A stretch of 64,000 nt of DNA from Glomus cerebriforme (Eukaryota > Glomeromycota > Glomeromycetes > Glomerales > Glomeraceae): assembly GCA_003550305.1 (NCBI GenBank), contig QKYT01000061.1, forward strand, positions 111,384 to 175,383, read 5' to 3'. The translations under genes and the position numbers were made by a program. This document shows, piece by piece, positions 13,501 to 24,293 of this stretch. The notes below the pieces were generated by a model. The model was not told where the DNA came from. It worked only from the letters and a program-made list of their open reading frames with translations, and did no database searches. Positions within the stretch are counted from its first letter, which is position 1. Every line of letters begins with the position of its first letter.

Positions 13501-15081
13501 TTATCATAATCATCTTCTTTAGATGCAACTTATCACTTCTAATGTTAAGGCATATACTCCACCACTTCTTTTGGATCAGTTTGGAAATTATGTAGTACAA
13601 TGTTGCTTACGTCTTAGCTCTCAACGTAATCAATTTATTTTCGATGCAATGGTGGATCGATGTTTGGATATAGCACAGGGTCGTTTTGGAGCTCGTGCCA
13701 TGAGAGCCTGTTTAGAAAGTCAACATGTAACCAAAAAGCAACAGGTAAGATAATTATTAGACGGTTTAGGATAATTTTCGCCAGATTTTCTAATATTGGT
13801 TTATTTATTCTCCGTTTATTACAGAAACAAGTAGCTATTGCTATTGTTATGAATGCCGTACCACTATCCACTAATCCAAATGGCGCATTATTATTAACAT
13901 GGATGCTTGATACCTCTTCATTCCCCGGACGTTATCGTGTTTTAGCTCCACGACTTTCTCCCCATTTAGCGCATTTGTGTACGCATAAGCTTGCATCGTT
14001 GACTGTTCTTAAGATTATCAATCAAAGGCAAGAGTCTGATGCTCGTGAACTTACAATCGCGTCATTGTTTTTCTCTACAAATGACCAAGTTTTAGAAGAT
14101 GTACTTAGTGATCAAGTTCATGGAGTTGGTGTTGTTCAAAAAGTATTAGCTAGTCCATATGTGGATCCTACTGAAAAGACACGATTGGGCGAAAAAGTAA
14201 AATATGTATTAGGTAAATTAAAAGTTCAACAAGTGCAAGGATATAAACGCTTACTTGAGGAATTAGGTATGGTGGGTGATCCATCTCTTGGTAGTACTCC
14301 TTTGAATCCTGGACCTTCCCAAGTTGGTATCCCTCCACAAGGTGTGTTCCCTAGTCCTTTGCCACCAGATCTTGCAGCAGCTGCCGCTTATTATGCGGCT
14401 GCACAGGCTGCTTTTGCAAATCAACAATTGCAACAGGTTGCTTCAGGAACTCCATCATCAGAAAATAATAGTTCTCCTCATGAGCAATTAGGATCTCAAT
14501 CTTCAATTAATCCTACCTCAAGTGAAGGATCTTCATCAAATTCAACTACAACTTCCACAACTATGGCATCCACGCCTTCGTCAGCATATCCACCAACACC
14601 CATGTTTATGAATAATATGCCAATGTCACCTCATCCTCATTCCCCATTTCCACCCACTTCACCTTATCCGCACATGAGTCCTTTCCCACCTTTCATCCAT
14701 CCATCAACATTAGCAGCAGTAGCAGGAATGTATCATCCCGCAATGTTTAGTCCAGCAGCAGCATACCCTTATATGCTTGCAGCTTCAAGTGCTATGCCAC
14801 CACCGATGATGAATACAGCACCACCTACACCAGGTAATGCTGGTATGCCAAATGCACAAATGCTCGCATTCCTACAACAACAGCAGCAATTATTGCAACA
14901 AACAAATAATCAACAATCGCAGCAGCAGCAGCAATCCCAAGAACAGTCGTCACAGCAACAACAACAGTCGCCGTCTATCGGTAGTGATGCGCAGGCGCAG
15001 TCATCGCCACAAATCATTGCCGAATCACTTACACAATCTTCAGTTGGTCAAATCGAAGTTCCAGTCCAAGCTCAACAATAA
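10570..15081 (+). CDS. RRM and Pumilio-repeat RNA-binding protein (PUF family)
   Basis: Predicted post-transcriptional regulator that binds mRNA. Seven exons (10570-10670, 10831-11944, 12051-12906, 13002-13187, 13274-13440, 13523-13744, 13825-15081) join in frame into 1,300 residues. Order: a long Ser/Pro-rich disordered N-terminus; RRM1 from about residue 435 (SLWIGNIDPT, CGFVNF); RRM2 from about 530 (ALWVGNIPTS, CGFVNF); Pumilio repeats from about 700 to 1030 (GNTVIQKLF, KNGTWAAQKIID, QFGNYVVQCC, RFGARAMRACLE, GVGVVQKVL); then a Pro/Ala/Gln-rich tail with long poly-Gln-like runs. This order resembles the fungal Jsn1/Puf2-like branch with RRMs before PUF repeats. The exact target motif cannot be read from the sequence. 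Confidence 0.93.
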
Positions 15082-15917
15082 TTGATCCTAAGAGACTATG
15101 CATTTGAATTCTTTTAATATATACATATATATGGAAGTTTTGCTAAATTTTTTTATATATTGATGGGATCAGGGTATCCTGATGACGAGTTAATCTCTAA
15201 TTCAGATTTTAAATTTATTTTACGGTAATGATTTTTTTTAAAAAAAAATTTAAAGAACGAGAACAAGAACTTATTATTAGTACATATTATCAAAAGTATA
15301 TAGTTTTTTTTTTTTCGTTCTACGTAATGTAATTTCTGAAATGGTTATTTTTAACAATTTTGGGTTTATCTATTTTATTTAGACATATGTATATTTTTTT
15401 ATTTTGTTATGCAGTATATATTCTTTTTTTTTTNTTAGAATATTTTTGTTAGAATTTTACTGTATAAACGTATAAACGTTATTATTATTTTCTTTTCTCA
15501 TTATTTTAACGGGATATCATTTGGTGATTCGTTTTTTTTTCTTATAAATAAATTTTCCTTACTTTAGTCATAATAGTATATGTGTGACGGACAAACTATA
15601 AGGTAGATTTAATCACAATTACTTTTAAGAAGAGGGTATATTAAGGTGCGGTGATTAAATTTTCTTTAAATAGCAAAATAATTTAATTTAGATACTTTAT
15701 ATATACACATATATATATATATTTTTTTACAAATAATTTACATAATTTCAATCCATCATACATATTTATGTTGACAAGACGTGTATAATATTCTAACTGT
15801 AATTTATTTAATTGAATTTTATTTTAAAAACAAATGTAATCCCCAAAAATATTGTATACATGTTATCTATATTAATTAAAAAAAATTTTAGAATTTTATT
15901 TTTTAAAAAAAAAAAAA
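15082..15917. other. intergenic / 3' ends of convergent genes
   Basis: AT-rich 3' flanks of the RRM-Pumilio gene and the F-box gene. Contains poly-T runs and one ambiguous base at 15434. No gene seen. Confidence 0.6.
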
Positions 15918-16774
15918 TTAATCATCGAAATCTTCTATAACAACACTTGAAACAACATCTTTCCATTTTTCTTCCATGGCAGTTAATAAAATGCCAGCTT
16001 TAATAACTACTTCTTCAACTAAAGCCATTACGATTATAGAATCAAATTCATCAAATTCACTAACCATATTTCTAACAACTAATGTTGCTTGATTATGAAC
16101 ATCAATAGCTTTTTTCCATCTAACTAAAGTTTCAGGTTCATTATCCATGTTAAAAGTAACAATACCTTTTGCGACAAAAGTAGCTTTGTGATTTATATCA
16201 AATGGAGAAAAGACATGTAAAGAAACATTTTTAATTAATTCAGCAGAATGATAATCAATATTAAAAGGTGTCCATGATGATTCTAAACTTATATCAACAT
16301 TTTGTCTAGTCGTTTCCCATATTTCTGTCCCTTCTAATTTTCTACCTATTATTTTTGGACTTATATTTGATGTATCATTTAATTTGGTATTTATTTTAAA
16401 TCTTATTTCTAAAGTGCTTAGATTTATATCTAATAAGATTAAATCAAATATATGAGTTGGTCTTGAACCATGAGTGTCTAAAGATTCGATAGTAGCCTTA
16501 TAACATGTTTGAAAACAAAAAAAAAGAAAGAAAAAATCGATCAATATACATAAAATTTTTTAATTAAATAAATATATCAATTTTTTTTAAATTACCATAC
16601 CAATAGATAATTTTTTCCAGATTCAAAATTATTTTGAATTCTTTCGACTAATATTTTATGTATTTCGTATTGTAATTCTTTTGATAAACGACGATATCTA
16701 AAAAGTGACTTAGCTGGAACAAATGATAATATTGAAATTATAATTTCCATTGGAAGTCGTTGAGAAATCGTCAT
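15918..16774 (-). CDS. F-box domain protein
   Basis: Two exons (16601-16774 and 15918-16496) encode about 250 residues. The first exon is an F-box: LPMEIIISILSFVPAKSL followed by RYRRLSKELQYEI, which in this family binds Skp1 in an SCF ubiquitin ligase. The second exon has no domain I recognise; by position it would be the substrate-binding part. It ends in an acidic EDFDD. The splice was chosen (donor GTATGG, acceptor ATAAG) because it keeps both exons in frame; a GTAATT donor two bases downstream would run into a stop. F-box genes are strongly expanded in AM fungi, so the substrate is unpredictable. Transcribed divergently from glucuronokinase. Confidence 0.8.
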
Positions 16775-17395
16775 AATTCTTTGTTTTTTAAAAAATTGAA
16801 TAAAAAGTAATTCGTTTAATTAAAAAAGATGAACTGATAAATGTTGATAAAATGTAATGCATCATTTATTTATATCGAGAAAAAATTTTCATTACAATGG
16901 AACTTTTAACAATGTACTCCCGAATATATTTCGTATAACCCCAAATTTTTCGTATCACTGTGCTGTCAAAAAAAAATCTTGTATATATAATCTAAGCCAT
17001 AAACATAATTTTATATTTTTGTGATCTTTATATATGCGACTTGTGTGATTTCAAGTTTATAATTAAAGTTTTCGTTTTTTTTCGTTCACAATTACAAAGT
17101 TGAAACCGCATTATTACATCATCCTCTATATAGATTTCAGGGGCTAAATTTCATTTTAAATTCATTCTTAACCCCTGAAAAATTTTTGTTTAAGGGGCGT
17201 TTTCTTATCAGCATATATACATATAAACTAGTCTAAATTGCAACTCATTCAACACGAAAATCTTCAAAGTCACATGAATAATATATTTCATCTATCTCCC
17301 CATAAAGTTCGATTTTTGTAACATTATAATCTTTTTTTTTTAAATAAGGAAATATAAATTCTTTCCTTTTTTTTTCTTTACAAAAATTGCCTCAA
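16775..17395. promoter_or_regulatory. divergent promoter region, F-box gene and glucuronokinase
   Basis: About 620 bp of AT-rich DNA between two divergent start codons. TATA-like runs occur near 16980-17035 and 17213-17225. No specific factor site can be called. Confidence 0.45.
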
Positions 17396-18472
17396 ATGGA
17401 ATTGACGCATCATTCTTATGCTAGAGTTGGTCTGATGGGAAATCCATCAGATGGATTTTATGGAAAAACCATCTCTCTCTTAATTTCAAATTTTTTTGTT
17501 AAACTTACTTTAATTCCAAATGATTTAATAGATAATAATAAAATTTTTTTTCTTTCATCGTCTAATTCCAACAATGATTGTAATTTATCATTCGATTCTT
17601 TAAATTCTTTAGTTGAGATATCTAAAAGTAAAGGATATAATAAAGAAAATTGTTTATTACAAGCTACTTGTAAAGTATTTTCAGAATATTGTTTGAAAAA
17701 TAATTTTAATCTTCATAATCAAGGATTTTCAGTTCATTTTAATACAAATATTCCAAGACAAGTTGGTTTAGCAGGTTCATCTGCTGTTGTAACAGCTTTT
17801 TGGAAAGTATTAATGAAATTTTATAATATTTCTGATAAAAATATACCATTACCTATTCAAGCTAATTTAATACTTTCAGTTGAAAAGGATGAATTAAATA
17901 TTTCGGCTGGATTACAAGATCGTGTAATTCAAGTTTATGGTGGTTTAATGTATATGGATTTTAATAAAGATCATATGATTGAACATGGTGTTGGTATTTA
18001 TGAAAGATTAGATATTAATTCATTACCAAAAGAATTATGGATTGCTTATGAACAAAATCCTAGTGATTCTGGTAAAATTCATAGCGATGTAAGAAAAAGA
18101 TACGAAAGAGGGGATCAAAAAGTAATCGATGCAATGAAACAATTTACATTATTTGCTGAACAAGCACGTAACATTTTAATTCAAAGAAATGAACCAAAAC
18201 GAAGTGAATTTGCTAAACTTATGAATAAAAATTTCGATTTAAGACGCGAAATTTTTGGTGATCAAGTTTTAGGTCAAACGAATTTAATTATGATTGAATT
18301 AGCTAGAAAACATAATTTCGCTGCCAAGTTTACAGGATCTGGTGGTGCTATATTAGGACTTTGGAATGGTGACGATGACAATGATCCAACAATTTTAATA
18401 AATGCTGAAAAATTAAAAAGCGAATTAGAAAAGGAAGGATTTTGTTTTTGTTGGTTAATTCCACACGAGTAA
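17396..18472 (+). CDS. glucuronokinase (GHMP kinase family)
   Basis: Predicted to phosphorylate D-glucuronate at C1 with ATP, giving glucuronate 1-phosphate for UDP-glucuronate synthesis. A single intron-free exon encodes 358 residues; the ATG at 17396 was chosen because the frame upstream has only a TTG. The protein follows plant glucuronokinase closely as I remember it: N-terminal SYARVGLMGNPSDGFYGKT, the GHMP ATP-binding loop PRQVGLAGSSAVVTAFWK, SAGLQDRVIQVYGGLMYMDF, NPSDSGKIHSDVR, and the C-terminal FTGSGGAILGLW. The usual fungal sugar kinases are not of this type, so its presence is notable, particularly beside inositol-3-phosphate synthase 16 kb away. Its 3' end converges on METTL3, about 200 bp from that gene's stop. 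Confidence 0.9.
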   Translation: MELTHHSYARVGLMGNPSDGFYGKTISLLISNFFVKLTLIPNDLIDNNKIFFLSSSNSNNDCNLSFDSLNSLVEISKSKGYNKENCLLQATCKVFSEYCLKNNFNLHNQGFSVHFNTNIPRQVGLAGSSAVVTAFWKVLMKFYNISDKNIPLPIQANLILSVEKDELNISAGLQDRVIQVYGGLMYMDFNKDHMIEHGVGIYERLDINSLPKELWIAYEQNPSDSGKIHSDVRKRYERGDQKVIDAMKQFTLFAEQARNILIQRNEPKRSEFAKLMNKNFDLRREIFGDQVLGQTNLIMIELARKHNFAAKFTGSGGAILGLWNGDDDNDPTILINAEKLKSELEKEGFCFCWLIPHE

Positions 18473-18675
18473 TATTTGTTAACACTTTAATACTTTATAT
18501 TATTAGCCATTTATATGAGATTTGCTAAAACTTTTCCATTAATTTTGGACAGATATAAATATACCGAAAGACTTAAAACTCTTTACGATAAATAACCATC
18601 ATTTTTCGTATATATATATATACATATTAATCTTTATACATAAAAAGTTTTTAATTTTAAAAATAATTATAAAGA

Positions 18676-21104
18676 TTACCAATCATCAGGCAATGGAGTT
18701 AACCGACACGGCTTTTCCGGGTACCGTTCATTATATAGTGCAACGACTTCAGGTTCATATAAACGAACGTTATCCAATTGATTACCAAGTGTCATCCATC
18801 CAGGACGTGTATTATGTTGACGACCAAAAATTTCTAGTTTTCGTGTACCCGGAGCTAAACGATCGATCAAGCCATAGATTTCATCCGGTTTACGACTTGT
18901 CTCTCGAACCTTTTTAGTTGAAAAATCAGAAATTTTACTTTTATCTCCCTCCGAATAAAATATTATAACTAGACATATCTTACTTCTCCAACCAATACAT
19001 CACAGTCAAGTCCCCAATTTAAACATTCAGGATTGCCTTTGATTCCAACGAGACAATGTTCTTTGCTGTGATTTAACCAATGACCTGTTCGTCCTGTTCG
19101 GATGAGTCTCTGCAGTTGATTCGTCTTGATCCAAACAAGTTCATCAGCACGATCATATCTAAATATAAATTAATCAGTATAAGCATTCTAGATGAGTTCT
19201 TCCCAGAGAACGAAAATAATTATGTAAAATATAGCTGTGATATTTACCCCCAGATAGACAAGCATTCTCTTCCGAGTTCCATTGCCCTTCCGGTAACCCA
19301 TAGAAACATTAAACCCTCATCCTGCAAATCAGCAATTGCCATGGCTTTCATTTCATCGTCAGTCATAGTCCCATATGGAAGCTACATAAATATTACATTA
19401 TTAATTCATGAGATTAGTATCATTATAACTTTTATAAGCTTACCGTCATATGAATATCCCACGGTGGATCTGCCATAATAACAGTAAATTTTCCCAGGAT
19501 TGAAAAGTCGAATTTTCGCACATCGCAATTAATCCATTGTGGTGGAAGCTAATCGTTACAATAATTAAAATTTATAGTTGTTCGAAAAAAAAAAAAAAAA
19601 AAAAATTACTCACAACTTTGGTTGGTGGTGTAAAAACCTTTAATAAAAATAATTTTTTCGCGTTAATATAACAAGCGCTTACTTTTAATTAACGAAACAT
19701 TCGCTGATACTTGCCACACCAGGTGGGATTTGCCTTCGCTTTTTATATGTCCAATTTTTTTCATCATCATCAAGTTCATAATGAACATATTTACAAGTAT
19801 CCATACGATGACAAGTATTCAAATAAGAACAATCGCCAAGTTCCAATTCCGTATGAGGACGAAGCATTGGTTTAAAATGAAGCTGTTTTATTAAATCGCG
19901 TTAATAAAGATAACCACGTGACCTCAACTTGTGCAAGTAGATGTCAAACCAACCCTATTACATGCTCGAGTTGTTCTCCGATGTTTTCTACAATCAACTT
20001 TTGTGCCATATACACAGAATTCTCGGAATGAATTATTAGTTGAACGGAACTAATAAAAATCAAAAATTTAAACCGCAAAATTCAAATAGAAAAGATTTGC
20101 AATATATATAATTTTGATTTATATACCATTTCAACTATCAATTTATCTTTAGATGACCTTTTATTTAACATTACGCATAAGTCGTATAACGATTTATTAT
20201 CTTCAACTTCTTTAAATGAAGGTTTATCGAGAAGTTCATTAACTTCCTTTAATGCTAACAAATGATAAATTATTTTGATTATTTTCAAACAAATTAAATT
20301 GTTTCTGTTCTTTGAAATTTTTTCAGTTATGAATATCTCAAAATTACCAGCATCATCACTCAAATCTTCAATTTTGCGTTTCTTAATGCCATTCACAGAA
20401 GTTGTTATCTGCAGTGATTTATTAAGAAGTGAAGGATCATCCGATTCTAAGGAACTGAAATATAATAATCCCCCAAATTTTCAACGTTTAGATTTTGATC
20501 TTTCGGTTTTAATATAAATAATTTTATTAAAATCGAATAATCTAACCTTTCAATAATATTTATTACACCCAATTTCTCAATATCAACTTTTTCCACTATT
20601 AACTTGTTATTTTTATTAATTTGCTTTTCTTTAATTAAAACAACGTTAGGTCCCCATATTTTTGACAATGTTATTAGTGCTTTTTCAAGATTATTTAGTG
20701 ATTTTTTGGTAAAGGGAATGGTCCGAGTGATTTGCCAAGAAGCAAGCCTATATTAATAATACAATACAAGTTAGCAATAATTCTGAATAAATGAATTTAT
20801 CATAAAAGAATTACCTTTTCAAAAGTTCATAAGAACTTATCGGGAACGTGCATTTGCTATGTAAATTGTTCGTAAAATACTCGCGTATGAGTTTTTCATA
20901 TTCTATATTAGTTGGCACTGACTCAGGGGAAGGCGATCCGGCCTGAGTGCTAATAGAAAAGTGTTCATTTGTAGCGTTTATGCTCGAAAAACTTTCATTT
21001 TCATTATTAAAATCATGACCACTTCGAAAGCGATCTCTATCAGTGTTTAGTTTATTTCTAAGTTGTTTCAGCTCTTCTAAGGTTGTTATTTCTAAATATT
21101 CCAT
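18676..21104 (-). CDS. mRNA N6-adenosine methyltransferase, METTL3/IME4 type
   Basis: Catalytic subunit of the m6A writer, using S-adenosylmethionine to methylate adenosine in mRNA in the nucleus. Ten exons (20815-21104, 20547-20747, 20127-20454, 20049-19954, 19694-19882, 19614-19637, 19444-19548, 19248-19381, 18984-19158, 18676-18909) join in frame into 591 residues. Seen: two Cys/His-rich zinc-finger segments (CVYGTKVDC and [17 protein letters not shown], about residues 285-350), the catalytic DPPW at about 403-406, [29 protein letters not shown], and the family C-terminus [10 protein letters not shown]. Exon 6 is only 24 nt (VFTPPTKV) and the donor before it is GTTAAT. It is divergent from endonuclease V across 168 bp. 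Confidence 0.94.
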
Positions 21105-21272
21105 TTTTAAGTAGCGAGAATGTAAGTTTACTTTTTTTATTTGTACACACCTAAAAGCAATTTAAGTGTATAAAATGTGTGACATCATTTTTGGAAATGG
21201 TCGGCAAATGAGTCATATTTATATATAATTGAGGGAATATTTCCGAATATTTATTGATATTAAATCAATGTG
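21105..21272. promoter_or_regulatory. compact divergent promoter, METTL3 and endonuclease V
   Basis: Only 168 bp separate the two start codons. It contains TGAGTCA at 21209-21215, the consensus for AP-1/Gcn4-type bZIP factors, next to a TATA-like run (about 21217-21228). Binding is inferred only. Confidence 0.45.
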
Positions 21273-22278
21273 ATGAATTCTAATTATGATAATAATCCTT
21301 CAATAACACAAATGGAAGAATGGGCAAGGTAATTTTGGTTGAAATTATTATTCTCTGAATTATCAAAGAAAACTGAAAATTTGGTTATTTATATAGAGTG
21401 CAAACAGAATTAAAATTAAATTTGATAGAAACAGATGATTTGGACTTTACAAAGACAATTAAAGAGGATAATGGTGAACAAGTTATAGAATTCAATGGGT
21501 TAAATTATATTGGAGGAGTTGATCTTAGTTTTGAAAATAATGAAAATAATGAAGAAAGCGCTATTGCATCTTTGATTGTTTTGAAATATCCCAGCTTAGA
21601 AGTAAGCCTTTATTTGTAACAAGAATATATGCATTTCTGAATTGCACCAACATCAATAATTCATCCATAGGTGATTTATGAAAATTTCTCGTCGGTAAAA
21701 TTAGAGCTTCCTTATATTGCTGGATTCTTGGCCTTTCGCGAAGTTGCACCTTTACTTGATTTACTTCAAAATTTAAAAAAAATGAAACCAAATATATTTC
21801 CTCAAGTAATAATCGTTGATGGAAATGGGACATTACATCCAAGAAGGTTTGGTTTGGCAAGTCACTTAGGTGTTCTTGCAAATGTTCCTACAATTGGTGT
21901 TGGGAAAAATTTTTTACAAATTGATGATGGTGAGACTTTGACAATGGCACATGTAAAAGCAACGGTAAAAGAAAAATTAAAGAAAGGAGGTGACACATAT
22001 CTTCTTCAAGGACAATCTGGAATGATTTGGGGCGCGGTATGTATAAAAAAATGTGCATAAAAATATTTGAAATTTTAGCTAATTTCATTATCTATATTTT
22101 AAAGGCTGTTCGAAGTCTAGATCATACTACAAATCCTATTTTTGTTTCTGTTGGTCATAGAATAAGCCTTGAGACTTCGATACAAATTGTACTCAAATGT
22201 TGTCGCTATCGTATACCAGAACCCACTAGGCAAGCTGATATTCGTTCCCGTGAATATATCCGAAATCACATTTCATAA
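21273..22278 (+). CDS. endonuclease V (deaminated-base nuclease)
   Basis: Predicted to nick nucleic acid next to deoxyinosine or, as in eukaryotic relatives, inosine in RNA. Four exons (21273-21328, 21397-21601, 21671-22036, 22105-22278) join into 266 residues, typical for the family. Catalytic region seen: YIGGVDLSF (Asp about 61), then [20 protein letters not shown] (Asp about 137), TIGVGKNF, and the C-terminal [15 protein letters not shown]. An ATG at 21268 is followed at once by a stop, so 21273 is the start. The gene is tail-to-tail with Dus1 across about 320 bp. Confidence 0.94.
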
Positions 22279-22596
22279 TATGAAATTTGTGGTGGATCTT
22301 AGTGATTGTGAGACGAGTAAAAAAAAATGTGGAAATGGTTTGGTCTCTGTTCTTACATTTTAGCACAAAAGCATTAAAGTTCTATCCTAAAGATTTACTT
22401 AATAATTTTAAACGATTGAATAAAATTTTATACATCACGTATAGTGATATTTGAGCACATTAAATGTTTTATTTCGAAATCTTGAAATGATGTTAACATA
22501 TAAATCTTCGTTTACGTAAATAAAAAAAATTACTTTATATCTCATTAAAATCATTTTAATATTATATAAATACATAAAAACTCGTATACTGTAGTT

Positions 22597-24293
22597 TTAG
22601 CTAATTAATGATGATTCGACGAATAAAGAGGATACTGTAAACTGTGTAGATTCTTCATCGTATAAACTATTATTACTATTATCATTTTTACTATCATTAT
22701 TTGCATTATTATCCTGTTCACGTTGTAAAGTATCCGAAAGGTTATTTGACTCAATAACTTCCTTTTTTTCCTTTTTTGAACTGCCATTTTCTGTTCTTAT
22801 ATTAGGTTGACAGATCCAATGTGGAAATATCTTAAATCCATTTTCATCTTTACGAATTTCCGTATCTTTGCCAGACTCAGCTGCAGTTTTCTGTAAAAAT
22901 AATTTTCATAAGACAATGAATAATAAAATGAATTTAAAGAGTTTTATATCAGTGATCAAAGTGTATATTTACCATTAATCTCTCTCGCAATTCCTCTGAT
23001 AAAGCAAAAATCTCTTCAAAAGTATTAACTTTAGCCAATTGTTCTCTTAAGTCTATGTGAAATGGGAGAGCTGGTTGATAAATCTTAAAAAGATGTCCTC
23101 GTATGTAAGCTATCTTTGTTGGAACAGTTCGACAAATTTCCAAATATTCCTTGGCCATTTGCCATACTGGAGGATACATGTTGGCAAATATAGCCGGATT
23201 ATATAAATTACCCTCAGCAGACATAACTCCATCAGCACCAGTTACATCTAAGCATCGCTGAATATCTTCAAAATAAAGAATATTTCCGTTGGATATAACA
23301 GGGATTTTGAGAGCTTCTCTGAAAGCACAAAGAATATCGAATTGTTAGTTAAAGATTAATAAACTCTCCAAATGTAAATCCTAACTTAAACAAAATCACG
23401 AATAAGTTTCATTTGCATATCAGTTAAATGTAAAGAGTAATAAATAAATAAAACTGCAATAGATTCGAGTCCAATCTATTTAAATAAAAAAATAAATAAA
23501 TGAAATATGATCGAATGAATACAAAAATACCTCTTAAACATACATACTTAACTTTACGAATTTGTGTCCAATCAGCTAAACCAGTTTTGTGACCTTTTTG
23601 TTCACGTACTCGACCGTGCACTGTCAATAATTGTGCTCCAGCACTTTCAATCATCTTTGCATATTTTATTGTTTTTTCTACTTCCGGAAAAATGCGTATT
23701 TTAGCCGTTACAGGGATAGAAAGATTTTCATGAAGTGTGTTTACTACAAAGAATAGCATCAGCTAGGATTGTCCAAAAAAAACTTAATTCGTTTATATAG
23801 AACTGAACTCACTTAATTTATAAATCAAATTCCATTCATCTTGTAAAAAAGATCCATAATGTCCACGTCTAGCAATATGCTGTGGACAACCTAAATTTAG
23901 ATCAACCGCATCACATTGATCTTGTACTTTTAAAGCAGCTTTAAGTAATACCTCTGGATCATTCGCACAAAACTGTTTAAAAAAAATACAGTTTACTATA
24001 CACAAAATTTTTTCAAAAAACAACGTTACTATTCACGAACTTACCTGAACTATTAATGGACGATCATATTTTCCAGTAGACCATACATCGGTCCGATATT
24101 GTTTATTACCTTCGTCACAAAACATTTTTGCGTGAATCATTGGAGTATAGCAAACTTGAGCACCATATCGACGTGACAAAATACGCCATGCATATTCAGA
24201 TTGATCGACCATAGGTGCTAAAACAAGTTTTGCCCCCCCAAGAACTTTCTGATAAAATTCATACCCTTGAAGTTTTTGGCAGGATGAAGACAT
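22597..24293 (-). CDS. tRNA-dihydrouridine synthase (Dus1 type)
   Basis: FMN- and NADPH-dependent reduction of uridine to dihydrouridine in the D loop of tRNAs (Dus1 acts at positions 16/17 in yeast). Five exons (24045-24293, 23813-23972, 23548-23743, 22973-23318, 22597-22890) give 414 residues. Seen: [13 protein letters not shown] at the N-terminus of the TIM barrel, [20 protein letters not shown] with the catalytic Cys, [31 protein letters not shown] and [11 protein letters not shown]. The C-terminal exon adds a Lys/Asn/Ser-rich disordered tail. Nothing damaged. Confidence 0.95.

Noticed and set aside
13635..13871. Minus-strand open frame inside the RRM-Pumilio gene
   Set aside because: It lies antisense to conserved Pumilio exons and has no family features.
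17387..17395. Upstream start of glucuronokinase at 17387
   Set aside because: The codon there is TTG; the first ATG in frame is 17396 and fits the family N-terminus.
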